Source: Cupriavidus taiwanensis (GTDB lineage: Bacteria; Pseudomonadota; Gammaproteobacteria; Burkholderiales; Burkholderiaceae). From it: a stretch of DNA of 64,000 bases. This document shows positions 18,326-27,954 of the stretch, in pieces. Position numbers and translations under genes: made by a program. The notes below the pieces were generated by a model. That model was not told where the DNA came from. It did no database searches and saw nothing but the letters and a program-made list of their open reading frames with translations. Where the stretch lies: positions 1 through 64,000 of the forward strand of contig NZ_LT984805.1 in NCBI RefSeq assembly GCF_900250115.1, written 5' to 3'. The first letter of the stretch is position 1. Every line of letters begins with the position of its first letter.

Positions 18326-21300
18326 TGCAACGTCGTGGGATTGCTACGCCCGGTAACCTGTCGCCGTTGTTTTCCATCCCACTTCCAACGCGAGACAAAG
18401 ACCGCATCCACGCCGGGCGCCCGTTGCAGTTCGCAGATCGATACGCCTGGGAACGCTGGATAGCATGCCCATTCACGTTCGCTGGTGATCATGAAATCCA
18501 GATCGAACATCTGGATCAGCTTGGCGCAGTCCCCACGCGCGTGGTCGTCAATGCCGGCGAACGCCTCATCCAGCAAGATCAATCGCGGGGCGAGTTGGCC
18601 CGCGCTCTGGTTGTAGAAATTGGCCACGGCCGCAATCATCGGCACAGTCAGGCCCAGTGCCCGTTCTCCACTGGATGCCGGGTCGGAAATCGACTTCCAT
18701 CCGCCGTTTTGAGAGCGCTGAACGCGGAAGCGGTGCCAGAGACGATAGTCCAGTGCTCTTGCGAGCCGGTCTGCCGATTTTTGGCCATAGGAGTCCGGGT
18801 TCTCGTTCTCCGCTTTGATGCGCTGGAGGAACCAATCCCCGATCTCCTTGCGCTCGTCTTCTGTTAGGAGTTCTGCGCTTTTTTGGAGGAGGATTGTACG
18901 CAGGCGCTCGAAGTTCGCCGTTGAGCCGGCGTTGTCCTTGGTCGGCTCCCACTGAAGCTTGAACTTGACTCCCGTCGCGGTCGGATACTTGTCCAGTTCC
19001 CTGTTGATCTCATGCACCTGCTTTTCGGCGGTCCTAAGCAGCCGATGAATCTCGATGGCGATGTCCTGCTTGAGATGCTGCTCAAGGATCTCTTGCTCGC
19101 GCACACTCAGCAGGTTTTCGCGCCTCACAATCTCCTCATCCAGAAGGATAAGCAGAGCGTGCGGCTGTTCCTCCTTCCCTTGGAAGACAATCCTTACCGA
19201 AATGCCTGAATCAGACTGGGTGCCGTGGGCCTCATGACCGAGTGCATTGAGCGCATGATCCAATTCGCGAAACTCGGTATTGATGACGCTTTGTGAACGC
19301 CTCCACGCCTCGTCGGTGTCTTCGAGGTTGCTCAATTCCTGCTCGGCCTTGCGCGCGAGGCCCAAGGCTGCATCGACCGCCCATGGCCGCGTGAGATCGG
19401 GAATGTCGATGGCAGGGAGCGCTGCAGGAATCAGACCGGCCTCCGCAACTTGCTTGAATGCATCGATGGCCCGAAACCGATTGTCTGCCGCCTCCTTCAC
19501 CTGGGTCTCAGCGGATGTGAGCGCCTCGTTCGCAGCACCTTCCTCTTTTGCCGCCGCAACTTGTTTGGCATTTGCCGCGTTATAGGCGTCAGTAGCAATG
19601 CTGAGAGCATGCCTCGCCGCGGTAATCAACTCTTCGTATTGATCAACACGCATGCCTATCGTTTCCCGCAGAACCGCAAGTTGGGCTTCCGCGCGTGTGT
19701 CGTCAATCTGGCATTGCGCGAGGATCGCCTCCTGTTTGGCGAATTCCTGGCGACAATCGTCTTCATGGCGTGAGGCAGTTTCATAATCCCGCCACGCCTG
19801 TCGGATCCCGTACACTAGGTGGTCAAGCCCATGGAATTTCGGATCCAACTCGGTCAAGGAATCCTCGACGGCCGTGAGACCCGACGGCTCGACGGGGAGG
19901 CCCATGTCCGTCGCGGCTTCCAGCCGCCTATTAACGGCTTGCTGCAACCTACGTTCGGCTTCTTGGCAGTCGGTATCTGCACGTGAAAACTCCGCCTTTG
20001 CGCTGTTCAGGCTCTCCGTGGCGCTCTTCACCGCCAGATGTGCGCGGCGTAGCCCGACATCGCTGGGGATGTCCTCGAGCTCTTTCCTGACTTGCTCCTG
20101 TTCCTGGACAGCCGTATTGATCTGTTCGCGCAGCGAAGTTCGTTCGGCACCAAGCTCCTTTTCAGCCTCATCGATGAGGGAAAGACGCGCTGCCCGTGCC
20201 TGGGCTCTTGCCGCCGTGCCGATATAGGCAGGCGCGGGTTTCGTCCATGCGCCCGCCAGCGACGCAAGGCGGTACCGCCCGCTGGGCGAGAGCCACGCCT
20301 CACCACCGGGATCGTTGTCTGAACAGGCGATTCCGGCGAGTAACCGCTCGACGACGGCCGTCGGCACGTCGCATTCCGGCGGGATGCTCGGTGCGAGAAG
20401 GGTCTTCAATGGCGATTGTGCGACCGACGACCGTTGACTCCAGTTGGCGTCCAGAGGCAAAACCTTGCCTTCGGCGTCCGTGATCGCGCCGTTAGGGCTG
20501 ACCCACGCGTCAAGTAGTCCTGAGCCCTCCAGCGCTGCCTCGATTCCGGCGCGTTGTTCCGGCCGTACCTTCGGCTTGAAATCAACAAGCTTCCAGAAAG
20601 GTGCGCCAGGTCGGCCTGAGCGAGCCTCATAGTCACGGGTGTATTGTGGGGGAGGAGGGATATCAACGCCGGCGACCAACTTTTCTCGCTCGCCCTGCAA
20701 GTCGGCAGCCAAGCGTTCGTTCGCCAGCCACTTGAGCTTGATTTCCGCCTCTTCCTTGGCAATCTGTTCGACAGCTTCTTGCTGTCCCGACAAGAGCGCA
20801 GTCAGGCAGGGATTCTTTTCCTCTAGCCGCTGAATCCACTCCGCCAGTCTTTCCATGTTGCCATCAACGTCCACCTTAATCCGACGCAGCCCTACAAAAT
20901 GGCGTTGCCACGCATCGAGGAGGTCGTCCGAGGCAGCGTCCAGTTCATTGTCGGCCTGTGAGAGGCGCTCTTCCGCGGCTTTCTTCGCGCTCTCCTTGTC
21001 GTGGCGGAGATCTCGAAACATCTCGAATTTGTTCTGCGCGGTGTTCACGACGCCATGCATTCGGCGCATCTCCGAAATCTGGCTGCGCCGCACGCCGGTT
21101 TCGGCAAAGAGCGCGGTCTTCGCAGCAAGGATCGCGGCGTCATCGGCCCCCACCAGATCCGTCGCTTCACTGCTGATGAGTCGGTTGTTCGCAATCGCTC
21201 GGCTCACGCCGGCAAGACCCGCAATGCGTGTGACGTCGTGCCGGATGTCGGCAATCTGGTGCCCCATCTTGTCAAAATGGTCTTTTCGCTCGCCTGCAAC

Positions 21301-22467
21301 CGTGTGGGAGGCGTCTAGCTTGCGGCGTCGTTCGTCGAGTTCGGTTGCGGCTTCGTCCTTTGCCTTCCGGCGCTCTGCCGCATCCTCCGCAGCCATCGCC
21401 ATCCGATAGGAATCCTTGTTGGCTGGATCATCTCGTAGGACGTTCACGCGAGTTTGCTGTCGTTCCTTCTCTGAATTGGTGGTGGTGAGTTCAATCTCCA
21501 CGCGGGCCTGGGCTGCGATCGCGGCGCTCACCCGGTCAGTGGCGGCGTGGCGGGTAGAACTTGCCGTCTGGAAGTCCACATGGGCCTGACGAAGGAGTCT
21601 TCCTTTGCGCCGGGTCTGCATGCCGGCGTAGGTACGATAATGGCGCTCGAACTTTGCCACGGACCTCCGCAGCTCATTGAATTTCTCAAGTTCGTCGTGG
21701 TGCTCATCAAGCAATACCAGTGCCTCAGATACGTCGTTGACGAGGTTGGCTGGTAGAGGCGTAAGGGATTGGGTGAGGGCATTGGAGAGCAACTGCTCAT
21801 CGGGGCGTTTGCTCAGTTGCGGTTGGCGCAACTGAATCAGCGTATTCATCAAGGCGTCGTACCGCGTCGTGCCCACCCCGAACAGACGCTCATCGACCGC
21901 GTCGCGGTAGCTTTGCGTCGTATCAAATACGCGCCCCCGGTAAGCCAGCACCTCTCGCAGCCCGTCTTTGGTGAGTGCACGATTGCCGTTGCCAATGAGG
22001 GAGAGGTCATCGTTGACCCTCCCAGCGACGCCGGCATCGATCATGAAGAACCAATGGTCCACATTGGGCCGGCGACTGTCCGCAGACAATCCGGCTCCCA
22101 ACGTGACGTACTCGGGTTCATCGCCGTCACGTAACCTCCCGAATTCCATCCAGACATACCCAATGCGGCGGTCGATGCTCCCTTGGAGCAGGTTCCACAG
22201 CATCTTTTTCCCGGGGTCCGCGTCAGGCTCCATCCGGCTGGGCATCAGAAAGCCATCGAACAGGAACGGCATGGTCAGCGATAAGACCTTCGACTTGCCG
22301 GCACCATTGCGTCCGCGAAGGTTCAGCTTGCCATCATAGAAAGCGAACTCTTCATTGTCGTATAGGTAAATGTCAATGAGACCGATTCGCATCGGTTGCC
22401 AGCGGGACATCGTCGGCGTAGGGATCTCATCGTCGTGCCGGGGATCAGTGTGGTCGGTATCTTTCAT
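18322..22467 (-). CDS. jetC: Wadjet type II JetC (SMC-like ATPase, TIGR02680)
   Basis: Condensin-like ATPase of 1381 aa. The opening SRWQPMRIGLIDIYLYDNEE and RGRNGAGKSKVLSL (Walker A GRNGAGKS at 52-59) are diagnostic of TIGR02680. Long charged coiled coils flank a hinge-like segment near residue 640 (VRPEQRAGIEAALEGSG). The C-terminal head has the signature SSGERALGLTVPM and Walker B LILLDEAF with D1300 and E1301. Both ATPase half-sites look intact. Coupled by 4-bp overlaps to jetB and jetD. Confidence 0.93.
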   Translation of the reverse strand: MKDTDHTDPRHDDEIPTPTMSRWQPMRIGLIDIYLYDNEEFAFYDGKLNLRGRNGAGKSKVLSLTMPFLFDGFLMPSRMEPDADPGKKMLWNLLQGSIDRRIGYVWMEFGRLRDGDEPEYVTLGAGLSADSRRPNVDHWFFMIDAGVAGRVNDDLSLIGNGNRALTKDGLREVLAYRGRVFDTTQSYRDAVDERLFGVGTTRYDALMNTLIQLRQPQLSKRPDEQLLSNALTQSLTPLPANLVNDVSEALVLLDEHHDELEKFNELRRSVAKFERHYRTYAGMQTRRKGRLLRQAHVDFQTASSTRHAATDRVSAAIAAQARVEIELTTTNSEKERQQTRVNVLRDDPANKDSYRMAMAAEDAAERRKAKDEAATELDERRRKLDASHTVAGERKDHFDKMGHQIADIRHDVTRIAGLAGVSRAIANNRLISSEATDLVGADDAAILAAKTALFAETGVRRSQISEMRRMHGVVNTAQNKFEMFRDLRHDKESAKKAAEERLSQADNELDAASDDLLDAWQRHFVGLRRIKVDVDGNMERLAEWIQRLEEKNPCLTALLSGQQEAVEQIAKEEAEIKLKWLANERLAADLQGEREKLVAGVDIPPPPQYTRDYEARSGRPGAPFWKLVDFKPKVRPEQRAGIEAALEGSGLLDAWVSPNGAITDAEGKVLPLDANWSQRSSVAQSPLKTLLAPSIPPECDVPTAVVERLLAGIACSDNDPGGEAWLSPSGRYRLASLAGAWTKPAPAYIGTAARAQARAARLSLIDEAEKELGAERTSLREQINTAVQEQEQVRKELEDIPSDVGLRRAHLAVKSATESLNSAKAEFSRADTDCQEAERRLQQAVNRRLEAATDMGLPVEPSGLTAVEDSLTELDPKFHGLDHLVYGIRQAWRDYETASRHEDDCRQEFAKQEAILAQCQIDDTRAEAQLAVLRETIGMRVDQYEELITAARHALSIATDAYNAANAKQVAAAKEEGAANEALTSAETQVKEAADNRFRAIDAFKQVAEAGLIPAALPAIDIPDLTRPWAVDAALGLARKAEQELSNLEDTDEAWRRSQSVINTEFRELDHALNALGHEAHGTQSDSGISVRIVFQGKEEQPHALLILLDEEIVRRENLLSVREQEILEQHLKQDIAIEIHRLLRTAEKQVHEINRELDKYPTATGVKFKLQWEPTKDNAGSTANFERLRTILLQKSAELLTEDERKEIGDWFLQRIKAENENPDSYGQKSADRLARALDYRLWHRFRVQRSQNGGWKSISDPASSGERALGLTVPMIAAVANFYNQSAGQLAPRLILLDEAFAGIDDHARGDCAKLIQMFDLDFMITSEREWACYPAFPGVSICELQRAPGVDAVFVSRWKWDGKQRRQVTGRSNPTTLQ

Positions 22468-23729
22468 CGATAGGCTCGCGTTCTGGCGGGTTTGCTGACT
22501 TTAGGTGTCCCAAGGGCGAATCTGGCAATGGCCGGAAGCGGGAAGACTCGCTCCCCGTCTTTCCCCACCAACTTCAGTTTCTCAAGCCGTTCGAGGGCTT
22601 CCTCGGCGAGCCATCGTTCAGCGCCGGGCTCACGCGCCTCCTTGCGCCAATGTGAGCCGTGTGTGGGGATGCAACTCCGTACGAAGTCTTCGATGTCCGT
22701 TATTGCCGAATAAGCAGCCAGTTCGTACGTGTCGCGCCTTGCCCGAATGTGTTTCTGGGAAAGGTACTCGGCAACAAGCAGGGTGATATGGCCAATCGTG
22801 CCGTCACCGCCCATTTTCAGATCTGTCATCTGACAGCGTTCATCGACGAGTGCGACGCCCTCCATGCGTTGCTCGGCGGACATCTCGATGGCATCGCACA
22901 ATCGGGCCGCCATCAGGCCGCGTTGGGTGGCGAGGTAACTGTGGGTTTCCTTGTCAAGGTCAGCAAAGTAGATCACCGGGTCGTCGAGCAACCGCCGTGA
23001 AAGGTGATGGCGCATCGCCGTGCGACGCGCGTCCTCGTTGTCGAAGACTGTTTCCTTCGCGAGCCACTCCACACGCTCATCGGTCGAAATGGCGTCCCGA
23101 ATGCCCGTCGACGGACCGCGCACCGCGGTAATGACTTCGTTCAGCAGCCAACGGTTAATGTCGTACAGCACCTCGGTGGACTGCTCGGCGACGTATTTGT
23201 CTTCGTCGCCGTCTACACGCTGGAGTACGCCTAGGGTCAGCAGGGTCCTGAGAACCGTGACCAGGTCCTGCCGCTCGGAACGGGAGGTTAGTTTCAGGAC
23301 GAATCCGCGGGCGGTAAGCGCTTCGTCGGATGCTGCCAGGGTCAGCTTCTCGCCTAGATGTTGAAGCATGATCTGCGCTTGCGACCCATTCAAAATCGCG
23401 CAGACCAAGCAAAAAATCGCATAGCGCCGGCGGTCAAAGTCGGGAATCCCTCGAGTCCCGTCTTGGAAATCTGCGGGTATCTTGCGCAGTCTCGCGCCAT
23501 TCGGTGACACCCTCAGATCCCAGCCTGTTTCGCGGCGCAAGAACTCCTGCAAACTCTTGGCGTGCCGTCGCACCAGCCCGAATTCGTCATGATCCGGGGA
23601 CATCAACGGCGTCATCAGGATAGCGCGCATGGCGAGTCGCATTTCCTCGCGCTCATAGGCATGTGGCTTCGCGGCGATTTCAGAGGGGGCGGGCGCGTCG
23701 GCGCCAGACACGTTGTCTTCCTCGGTCAT
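22464..23729 (-). CDS. jetB: Wadjet type II JetB (DUF2398/TIGR02678)
   Basis: Kleisin-associated (KITE-like) winged-helix subunit, 421 aa. The family is recognised from FGLVRRHAKSLQEFLRRETG, the RLRKIP segment and RRRYAIFCLVCAILNGSQAQ. It is expected to bridge the JetA kleisin and the JetC heads. It overlaps jetA and jetC by 4 bp each, so one mRNA is likely. No damage is visible. Confidence 0.88.
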   Translation of the reverse strand: MTEEDNVSGADAPAPSEIAAKPHAYEREEMRLAMRAILMTPLMSPDHDEFGLVRRHAKSLQEFLRRETGWDLRVSPNGARLRKIPADFQDGTRGIPDFDRRRYAIFCLVCAILNGSQAQIMLQHLGEKLTLAASDEALTARGFVLKLTSRSERQDLVTVLRTLLTLGVLQRVDGDEDKYVAEQSTEVLYDINRWLLNEVITAVRGPSTGIRDAISTDERVEWLAKETVFDNEDARRTAMRHHLSRRLLDDPVIYFADLDKETHSYLATQRGLMAARLCDAIEMSAEQRMEGVALVDERCQMTDLKMGGDGTIGHITLLVAEYLSQKHIRARRDTYELAAYSAITDIEDFVRSCIPTHGSHWRKEAREPGAERWLAEEALERLEKLKLVGKDGERVFPLPAIARFALGTPKVSKPARTRAYR

Positions 23730-25405
23730 GACCAGGCAGGTGTTATGGTGATTAGGTGGTCTCGGCCGGCGAGCGTACCGCTTGGTGTTGAAATCTCAGC
23801 GTGAGTGTCCGCACCTAGCGGTTCAAGCCGCACGAGCAGTGATCCATCGCCGGTCAGGATGTCGGTGGGAGCGTCGGGGCCGATTTGGTGGTCGAGCGCC
23901 TCGCCTAGCAGTGCGAGGAAGAGGGCGAATTCGTTGGTATTCAGGGCGCCAAGCTCAGACAGCCGCATTGGTAGCGCCGTGGCAAAACGGCGCCTCGCTT
24001 CCGCAACCTGATTCGACTCGTCTTCCATCAACTGCTGGATGCGCCGCCGATCGGCGGAACGATCCTTGACACCTGGCAACTGACCGCGCTGTGGGCCGTC
24101 GCCCAACTGATACAGACGGGGGCAGATCCGGAGCGCCGGTCCCTCAGCCCACGGGGTGCTGGGCGGGACATATTCCTCTTGTGCCGTGTCCAGCGGTAGG
24201 TGTCGGGCCGGGTTCAAACCGAAAGCCACCCGCGCAAGTCGATGTGCGTCTGTCTCGCTATCGCATGAGAGAAACCATGCTGCTAGTGTGCGCAGGTCGG
24301 TGGAGCGGTCGCTGCGCCCGGTGCGGCGATCATTAATCTCCTTGATCGCGATGGCAAGCTGACGGATCGCTGACCGAGCCTTCTGGCGGAGCAGGTCGGC
24401 AGTCGATGGGTCATTGTTGGAATTGACAAACCATCCACGCAGGCCAGTCCATCGGTCCTTCCATTGCCGCCGGATGGCGAGGACTGCGTCAGTAGATTCC
24501 CACGTGCGACGGGCGGCGTCTTGCTCAGCGTCTTGCTCGGCGTCGGGTGCGGCGTCTGGCGCCAGGCGCTCTGCAACCGCGAAGAGCATGCTCTCTATAT
24601 GGCTATCAAGTGCCTGGATGAGATCGGAAATGGTGTCACCGCGGCGCGCGAGGTCGCTCACGAACCGCTCGAGGTAGTCGATCAGTTGCTTCTTGTAACG
24701 CTCGACGTTGTTGACCTCGACGTCGCTCGGGTTAAGGTGCCGATCCACGCCAGCCATGAAGGCGGCGGCGTTCTCCGTCATCGTGGCAAACACACCCGTC
24801 AACTCTCGCAATGTCGATCGTACTTTGTCTGCATCCAGCTCCTTGCTACTAGTGAGGGCGACAAGGGCGCGCAAAAGTTGTTCGATATCCGCGAGAGCCA
24901 CCGTCTGAAGCTCCGCGCGTTGTCGAAGGACTTCGTCGTAGCGCTGCAAGGCCGCCTCGACGGCCTCGCCGGGCTTTGAGAGGCGGTAGATCTTGTAGTT
25001 GCGCTTGAAATCTGCGATGGAGGACCAGCGCGCCATGTCCTGCTGGGCCTCGAGGTTTCCCCAGCGCACCAGCGCGTCTAGGTGCTGGGTGAGCTGATCG
25101 ATGTCCGGACGGGCAATACCGGCCGGCAGGGCGATCTCGGTGAGAACCTCGTCGGGACGAAGTTGGAGGCGATACTGTGCCTTCGCCTTCGCGAACACAT
25201 CCATAATCGCGCGGTAGATCGTCGCATGGTCCGCGCTGACATGGCTAAAGAGTTGGCCTCTTCTGGCATCCGCGAACGCGGACCTGGTCCCGTGCGCATC
25301 GAAGCGAAATGGAGATGCACCGTTTTCAGATGGGCCCGCGGTGGCCGGAGGCTCGACGTCCGATTGCGCCCCAGACGCGCCGGCCACGCTTGCCATATCA
25401 GCCAT
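23726..25405 (-). CDS. jetA: Wadjet type II JetA (DUF2397/TIGR02677)
   Basis: Kleisin-like subunit and first gene of the type II Wadjet operon. The family signature is visible in FSHVSADHATIYRAIMDVF followed by LQLRPDEVLTEI, then helical segments (about residues 120-300). I place the start at the ATG at 25405, with another ATG three codons later. No strong ribosome site marks either, and an in-frame extension reaches 25450. The first 40 residues are low complexity. Confidence 0.88.
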   Translation of the reverse strand: MADMASVAGASGAQSDVEPPATAGPSENGASPFRFDAHGTRSAFADARRGQLFSHVSADHATIYRAIMDVFAKAKAQYRLQLRPDEVLTEIALPAGIARPDIDQLTQHLDALVRWGNLEAQQDMARWSSIADFKRNYKIYRLSKPGEAVEAALQRYDEVLRQRAELQTVALADIEQLLRALVALTSSKELDADKVRSTLRELTGVFATMTENAAAFMAGVDRHLNPSDVEVNNVERYKKQLIDYLERFVSDLARRGDTISDLIQALDSHIESMLFAVAERLAPDAAPDAEQDAEQDAARRTWESTDAVLAIRRQWKDRWTGLRGWFVNSNNDPSTADLLRQKARSAIRQLAIAIKEINDRRTGRSDRSTDLRTLAAWFLSCDSETDAHRLARVAFGLNPARHLPLDTAQEEYVPPSTPWAEGPALRICPRLYQLGDGPQRGQLPGVKDRSADRRRIQQLMEDESNQVAEARRRFATALPMRLSELGALNTNEFALFLALLGEALDHQIGPDAPTDILTGDGSLLVRLEPLGADTHAEISTPSGTLAGRDHLITITPAWS

Positions 25406-26274
25406 GGGGTTACGTGCGCCGCATTGGAGTAACAGAGAAGAGCGCGGCACGTTTGCTGTCGACGCGCCTTTCGAGCTTAGTCGCCCGCCGCGGCTGGCTC
25501 AACCTTTGTGCAGGCTGGAAATGTTCGTGTCCGCACCGATGGGTGACGTTTCGGGGGGAGCGGTGCGTGAAATGATGGTTCGTTAGGTTTGACAGCGCAG
25601 CACGGGGCGGCATTCAATCTCGCTGGATCGGGGCGCCAAGCGAGGTGCCGAGGCAGCGGCGTAAATGGCAAAAAGTGGGCGCCTTGAGTTGGAAGGTCGC
25701 CGGCAAGCGAAAAAAAAAGCGCTTACGTAGGTATGCCTTTGTTTTCGTTGCATGTGGTGCCCGCCGATGGGCTTGCAAGCGCCGAGCAGACTCAGCGCGC
25801 AGCGGCGCACGACCTGGACGCGGGTGCAGGCAGAGTTGGGCGCGGCGCAGCGCCGGCCGAACGGGCCGAGGCCGAAGCGCCCTGGCGCGCCAGCTGCTGG
25901 CAGAATCGCGGGTGGCGCCCCCAGGCCCGGCGTCGACTGAGCAGGAGGCGCCAGGCAGGCGAAAAACTGGACGAAGAGCAGGCACGCCTACGGCCGCCTC
26001 CAAACCGGATGACGGCAGCGACAGTAGTCTCCGACATAGTTGCCTGCCAACTTCCTGACCCCCGCCATCCATATGGAGGATGTCAAGGCGACGCCAGCCT
26101 TTTTACGATCAATACAGCGGCGGCATGCGCGAGCATCGCTGTCACGTTTTTGATGACATAAAGGTGACACCGTCGCGGTCCGTTGCTACCCGAATGAAAT
26201 TAAGTGCGATGCGGTGAAGCGGCTCCTACATGCCGGAGCGGTGTCAGTAGGCATTCACATTGATTCAGAAGCCC
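25406..26274. other. Intergenic region with a possible decayed coiled-coil gene
   Basis: About 870 bp between the divergent jetA and the next gene. From about 25780 to 25950, Ala/Glu/Arg-rich stretches in different frames (for example AERAEAEAPWRAS and RQLLAES) resemble fragments of a KfrA-like coiled coil broken by frameshifts. This is weak. The jetA promoter should lie in 25406-25650; I could not pick a convincing -35/-10 pair. Confidence 0.3.
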
Positions 26275-26715
26275 ATGAACAACTTCAACTTCTTGCATGG
26301 CCACGACCCCGCGCCCCGCCCGAGGGATGAGTTGCTGTATGAATTTGTCGCTGCTGAACTGGCAAACTCAATGATCAAGCAAGGCTTGTGGGCCAAGGCG
26401 CTGTCTGACAGCAATTGGAACCAGCCCTCGGCAAAGGCGCTATATGTAAAGATGCGCGTCGCTCAGCTAAGGGGCGAAATCCTAGCCGAATCCCGGCAGC
26501 GAATGGCCGCCTTAAGCGATCCGGTGAGAGAAGCAAGAGAGTTTGGCCTCACTGAAGAGGAAGTTGAATATCTCGGGAAGCCAATAAAGGCAGTCCGCCA
26601 CGTTGAAAAATTCCGCATCACCAAGGACAAACTCGCCGAAGCCATTGGTCGAGGAAAAATTCGCGCCGTACTCTGTAACGAGGTCTTGTGGGTCCAAGAC
26701 CGTGCAATTGGCTAA
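26275..26715 (+). CDS. Hypothetical protein
   Basis: A 146-aa soluble protein with natural codon use. The N-terminal half is helical and charged; the C-terminal 45 residues (VEKFRITKDKLAEAIGRGKI and then RAVLCNEVLWVQDR) resemble a small excisionase-like winged helix, suggesting DNA binding. Family not recognised. I chose the ATG at 26275; an in-frame TTG at 26260 is possible. Not in an obvious operon. Confidence 0.6.
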   Translation: MNNFNFLHGHDPAPRPRDELLYEFVAAELANSMIKQGLWAKALSDSNWNQPSAKALYVKMRVAQLRGEILAESRQRMAALSDPVREAREFGLTEEEVEYLGKPIKAVRHVEKFRITKDKLAEAIGRGKIRAVLCNEVLWVQDRAIG

Positions 26716-26931
26716 GCGTTCTTTAGTGTGGTTGAAGGGAATCTGGCGTCTTGCTGCGTAAGCGGCCTGCTCCAAACGTGACCGCGTGGGCCGAAAGCAT
26801 CCGGATGCCGTAATGGCGTGCGCCTTTGGACCTACATAAAGAAATTCGGAGGTATGGATGCTGCCTCCTCATCATGTAGCAACTGGGGGGCACGCGTATT
26901 GATGGCCCGCCTCGCCGATTTCTTGAGCCAC

Positions 26932-27359
26932 TCACTGCTTCGTCGGCGTGAAGAGGGCCTGCGACCAAGAAACGCCCTTATGCGCTGCAGCGCATAAGGG
27001 CGTTTCTTGGTCAGGGGCCATGCTGGCCAGGAGGCTGACCATGCCCGCCTGTCGAGGGAAGTAACCAGCAAAGGCGCCGCCGGCTATAAACTCCAGGGCC
27101 ACCAGACGGGCAAAAATCGGCAAGAGGTTTGCGTCCGACTGCGGCTTCGGTGCGCCAACTATGGCGATGTTCAACGCCTGAACCCGGCCGTCCTTCCCTT
27201 TGCCGAACTCGAGGCTCCCGCGGTCGCCAAGCTTAGGCGTCACGGTGCGTGTCTGTAGCGCCGTGACGTGGAAGAAGACGTCTTCGTGTCCGCGCGGACG
27301 TCGATAAACCCGAAACCCTTGTCTGTATGCCATGTCTTGACCCGACCCGCTTTTTTCAT
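26932..27359 (-). pseudogene. Cold-shock domain / DUF1294-like protein, frameshifted and truncated
   Basis: From the ATG at 27359 the frame reads MKKAGRVKTWHTDKGFGFID, the classic start of a cold-shock domain. The rest of the domain (GHEDVFFHVTALQ to GKGKDGRVQALNI) is in another frame, implying one missing base near 27291-27300. A membrane segment follows (ARLVALEFIAGGAFAGYFPR), as in cold-shock/DUF1294 proteins, but the homology stops where the palindrome at 26963-27012 begins. The terminal 25 residues are encoded by that palindrome and unrelated DNA. Confidence 0.7.
26963..27012. repeat. 50-bp perfect palindrome
   Basis: A perfect inverted repeat of two 25-bp arms with no spacer, centred on CTGCAG (26985-26990). 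The left arm begins GACCAAGAAACGCCCTTATG. It sits exactly where the cold-shock gene loses homology. There is no U-tract, so it is not a standard terminator. Perhaps two element ends joined head to head, or a junction of an inverted duplication. Confidence 0.9.
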
Positions 27360-27387
27360 GATTCTCGTCTGTATTGTTGAGGTCCAA

Positions 27388-27954
27388 GTTTAAGGGATGA
27401 GAGGAGCGGGTTACGTGGACTCAGCAGCAGCCGAACGCCGACTGCTCTGCCACCCGTAGTCGGTGGGGTGTTGGTCTGATGCAACCCACCTTGTATGTCA
27501 AATCGGGTAGATTTGCCCGTGAGCGGAATGCCGCGGTAATGACGTTAAGAACAGCAACAGGTAGAGACATGGGTCGTAGGAGAAGGGAGCCGTCGCATAG
27601 CGAGGTGTTGATGGATGCGCCATGGTGGCCATGGTGAGCAGGGAATCAAAGCTTTTTCACGAGAAAGGTCACTGTCCAATGATGGAAGGTGTTGCAGCTT
27701 TAACGACAGCCATGAGCATCCCCCGTGTCAGATTAGGCCGAGTGCGCTTCCGGGAATGGAGGCCCCCGGGTCCATCTCGGTAATCTGGCGCCTCCCCGAA
27801 AGCCTTCAGCGACAAGGCTCTCTGACCAGTCACACCCAACATCCCCCCTGCAATTCGGATCGCACCATCTCTATGGAGGCAAGAAATGCCCTATCCTCGC
27901 TTGTGCGCATCGCGGTTGTTATCTATGCTTCTCAATAAAAATAAAGGGCATCTA
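27388..27954. other. Intergenic region, nothing recognised
   Basis: 567 bp upstream of the patatin gene. A short frame at 27615-27938 has no credible composition. The segment probably contains the promoter of the downstream two-gene unit. Confidence 0.4.

Noticed and set aside
25614..26161. Overlapping frames on both strands near 26 kb as genuine genes
   Set aside because: Arg/Ala-rich translations with no domain; at most a decayed coiled-coil gene.
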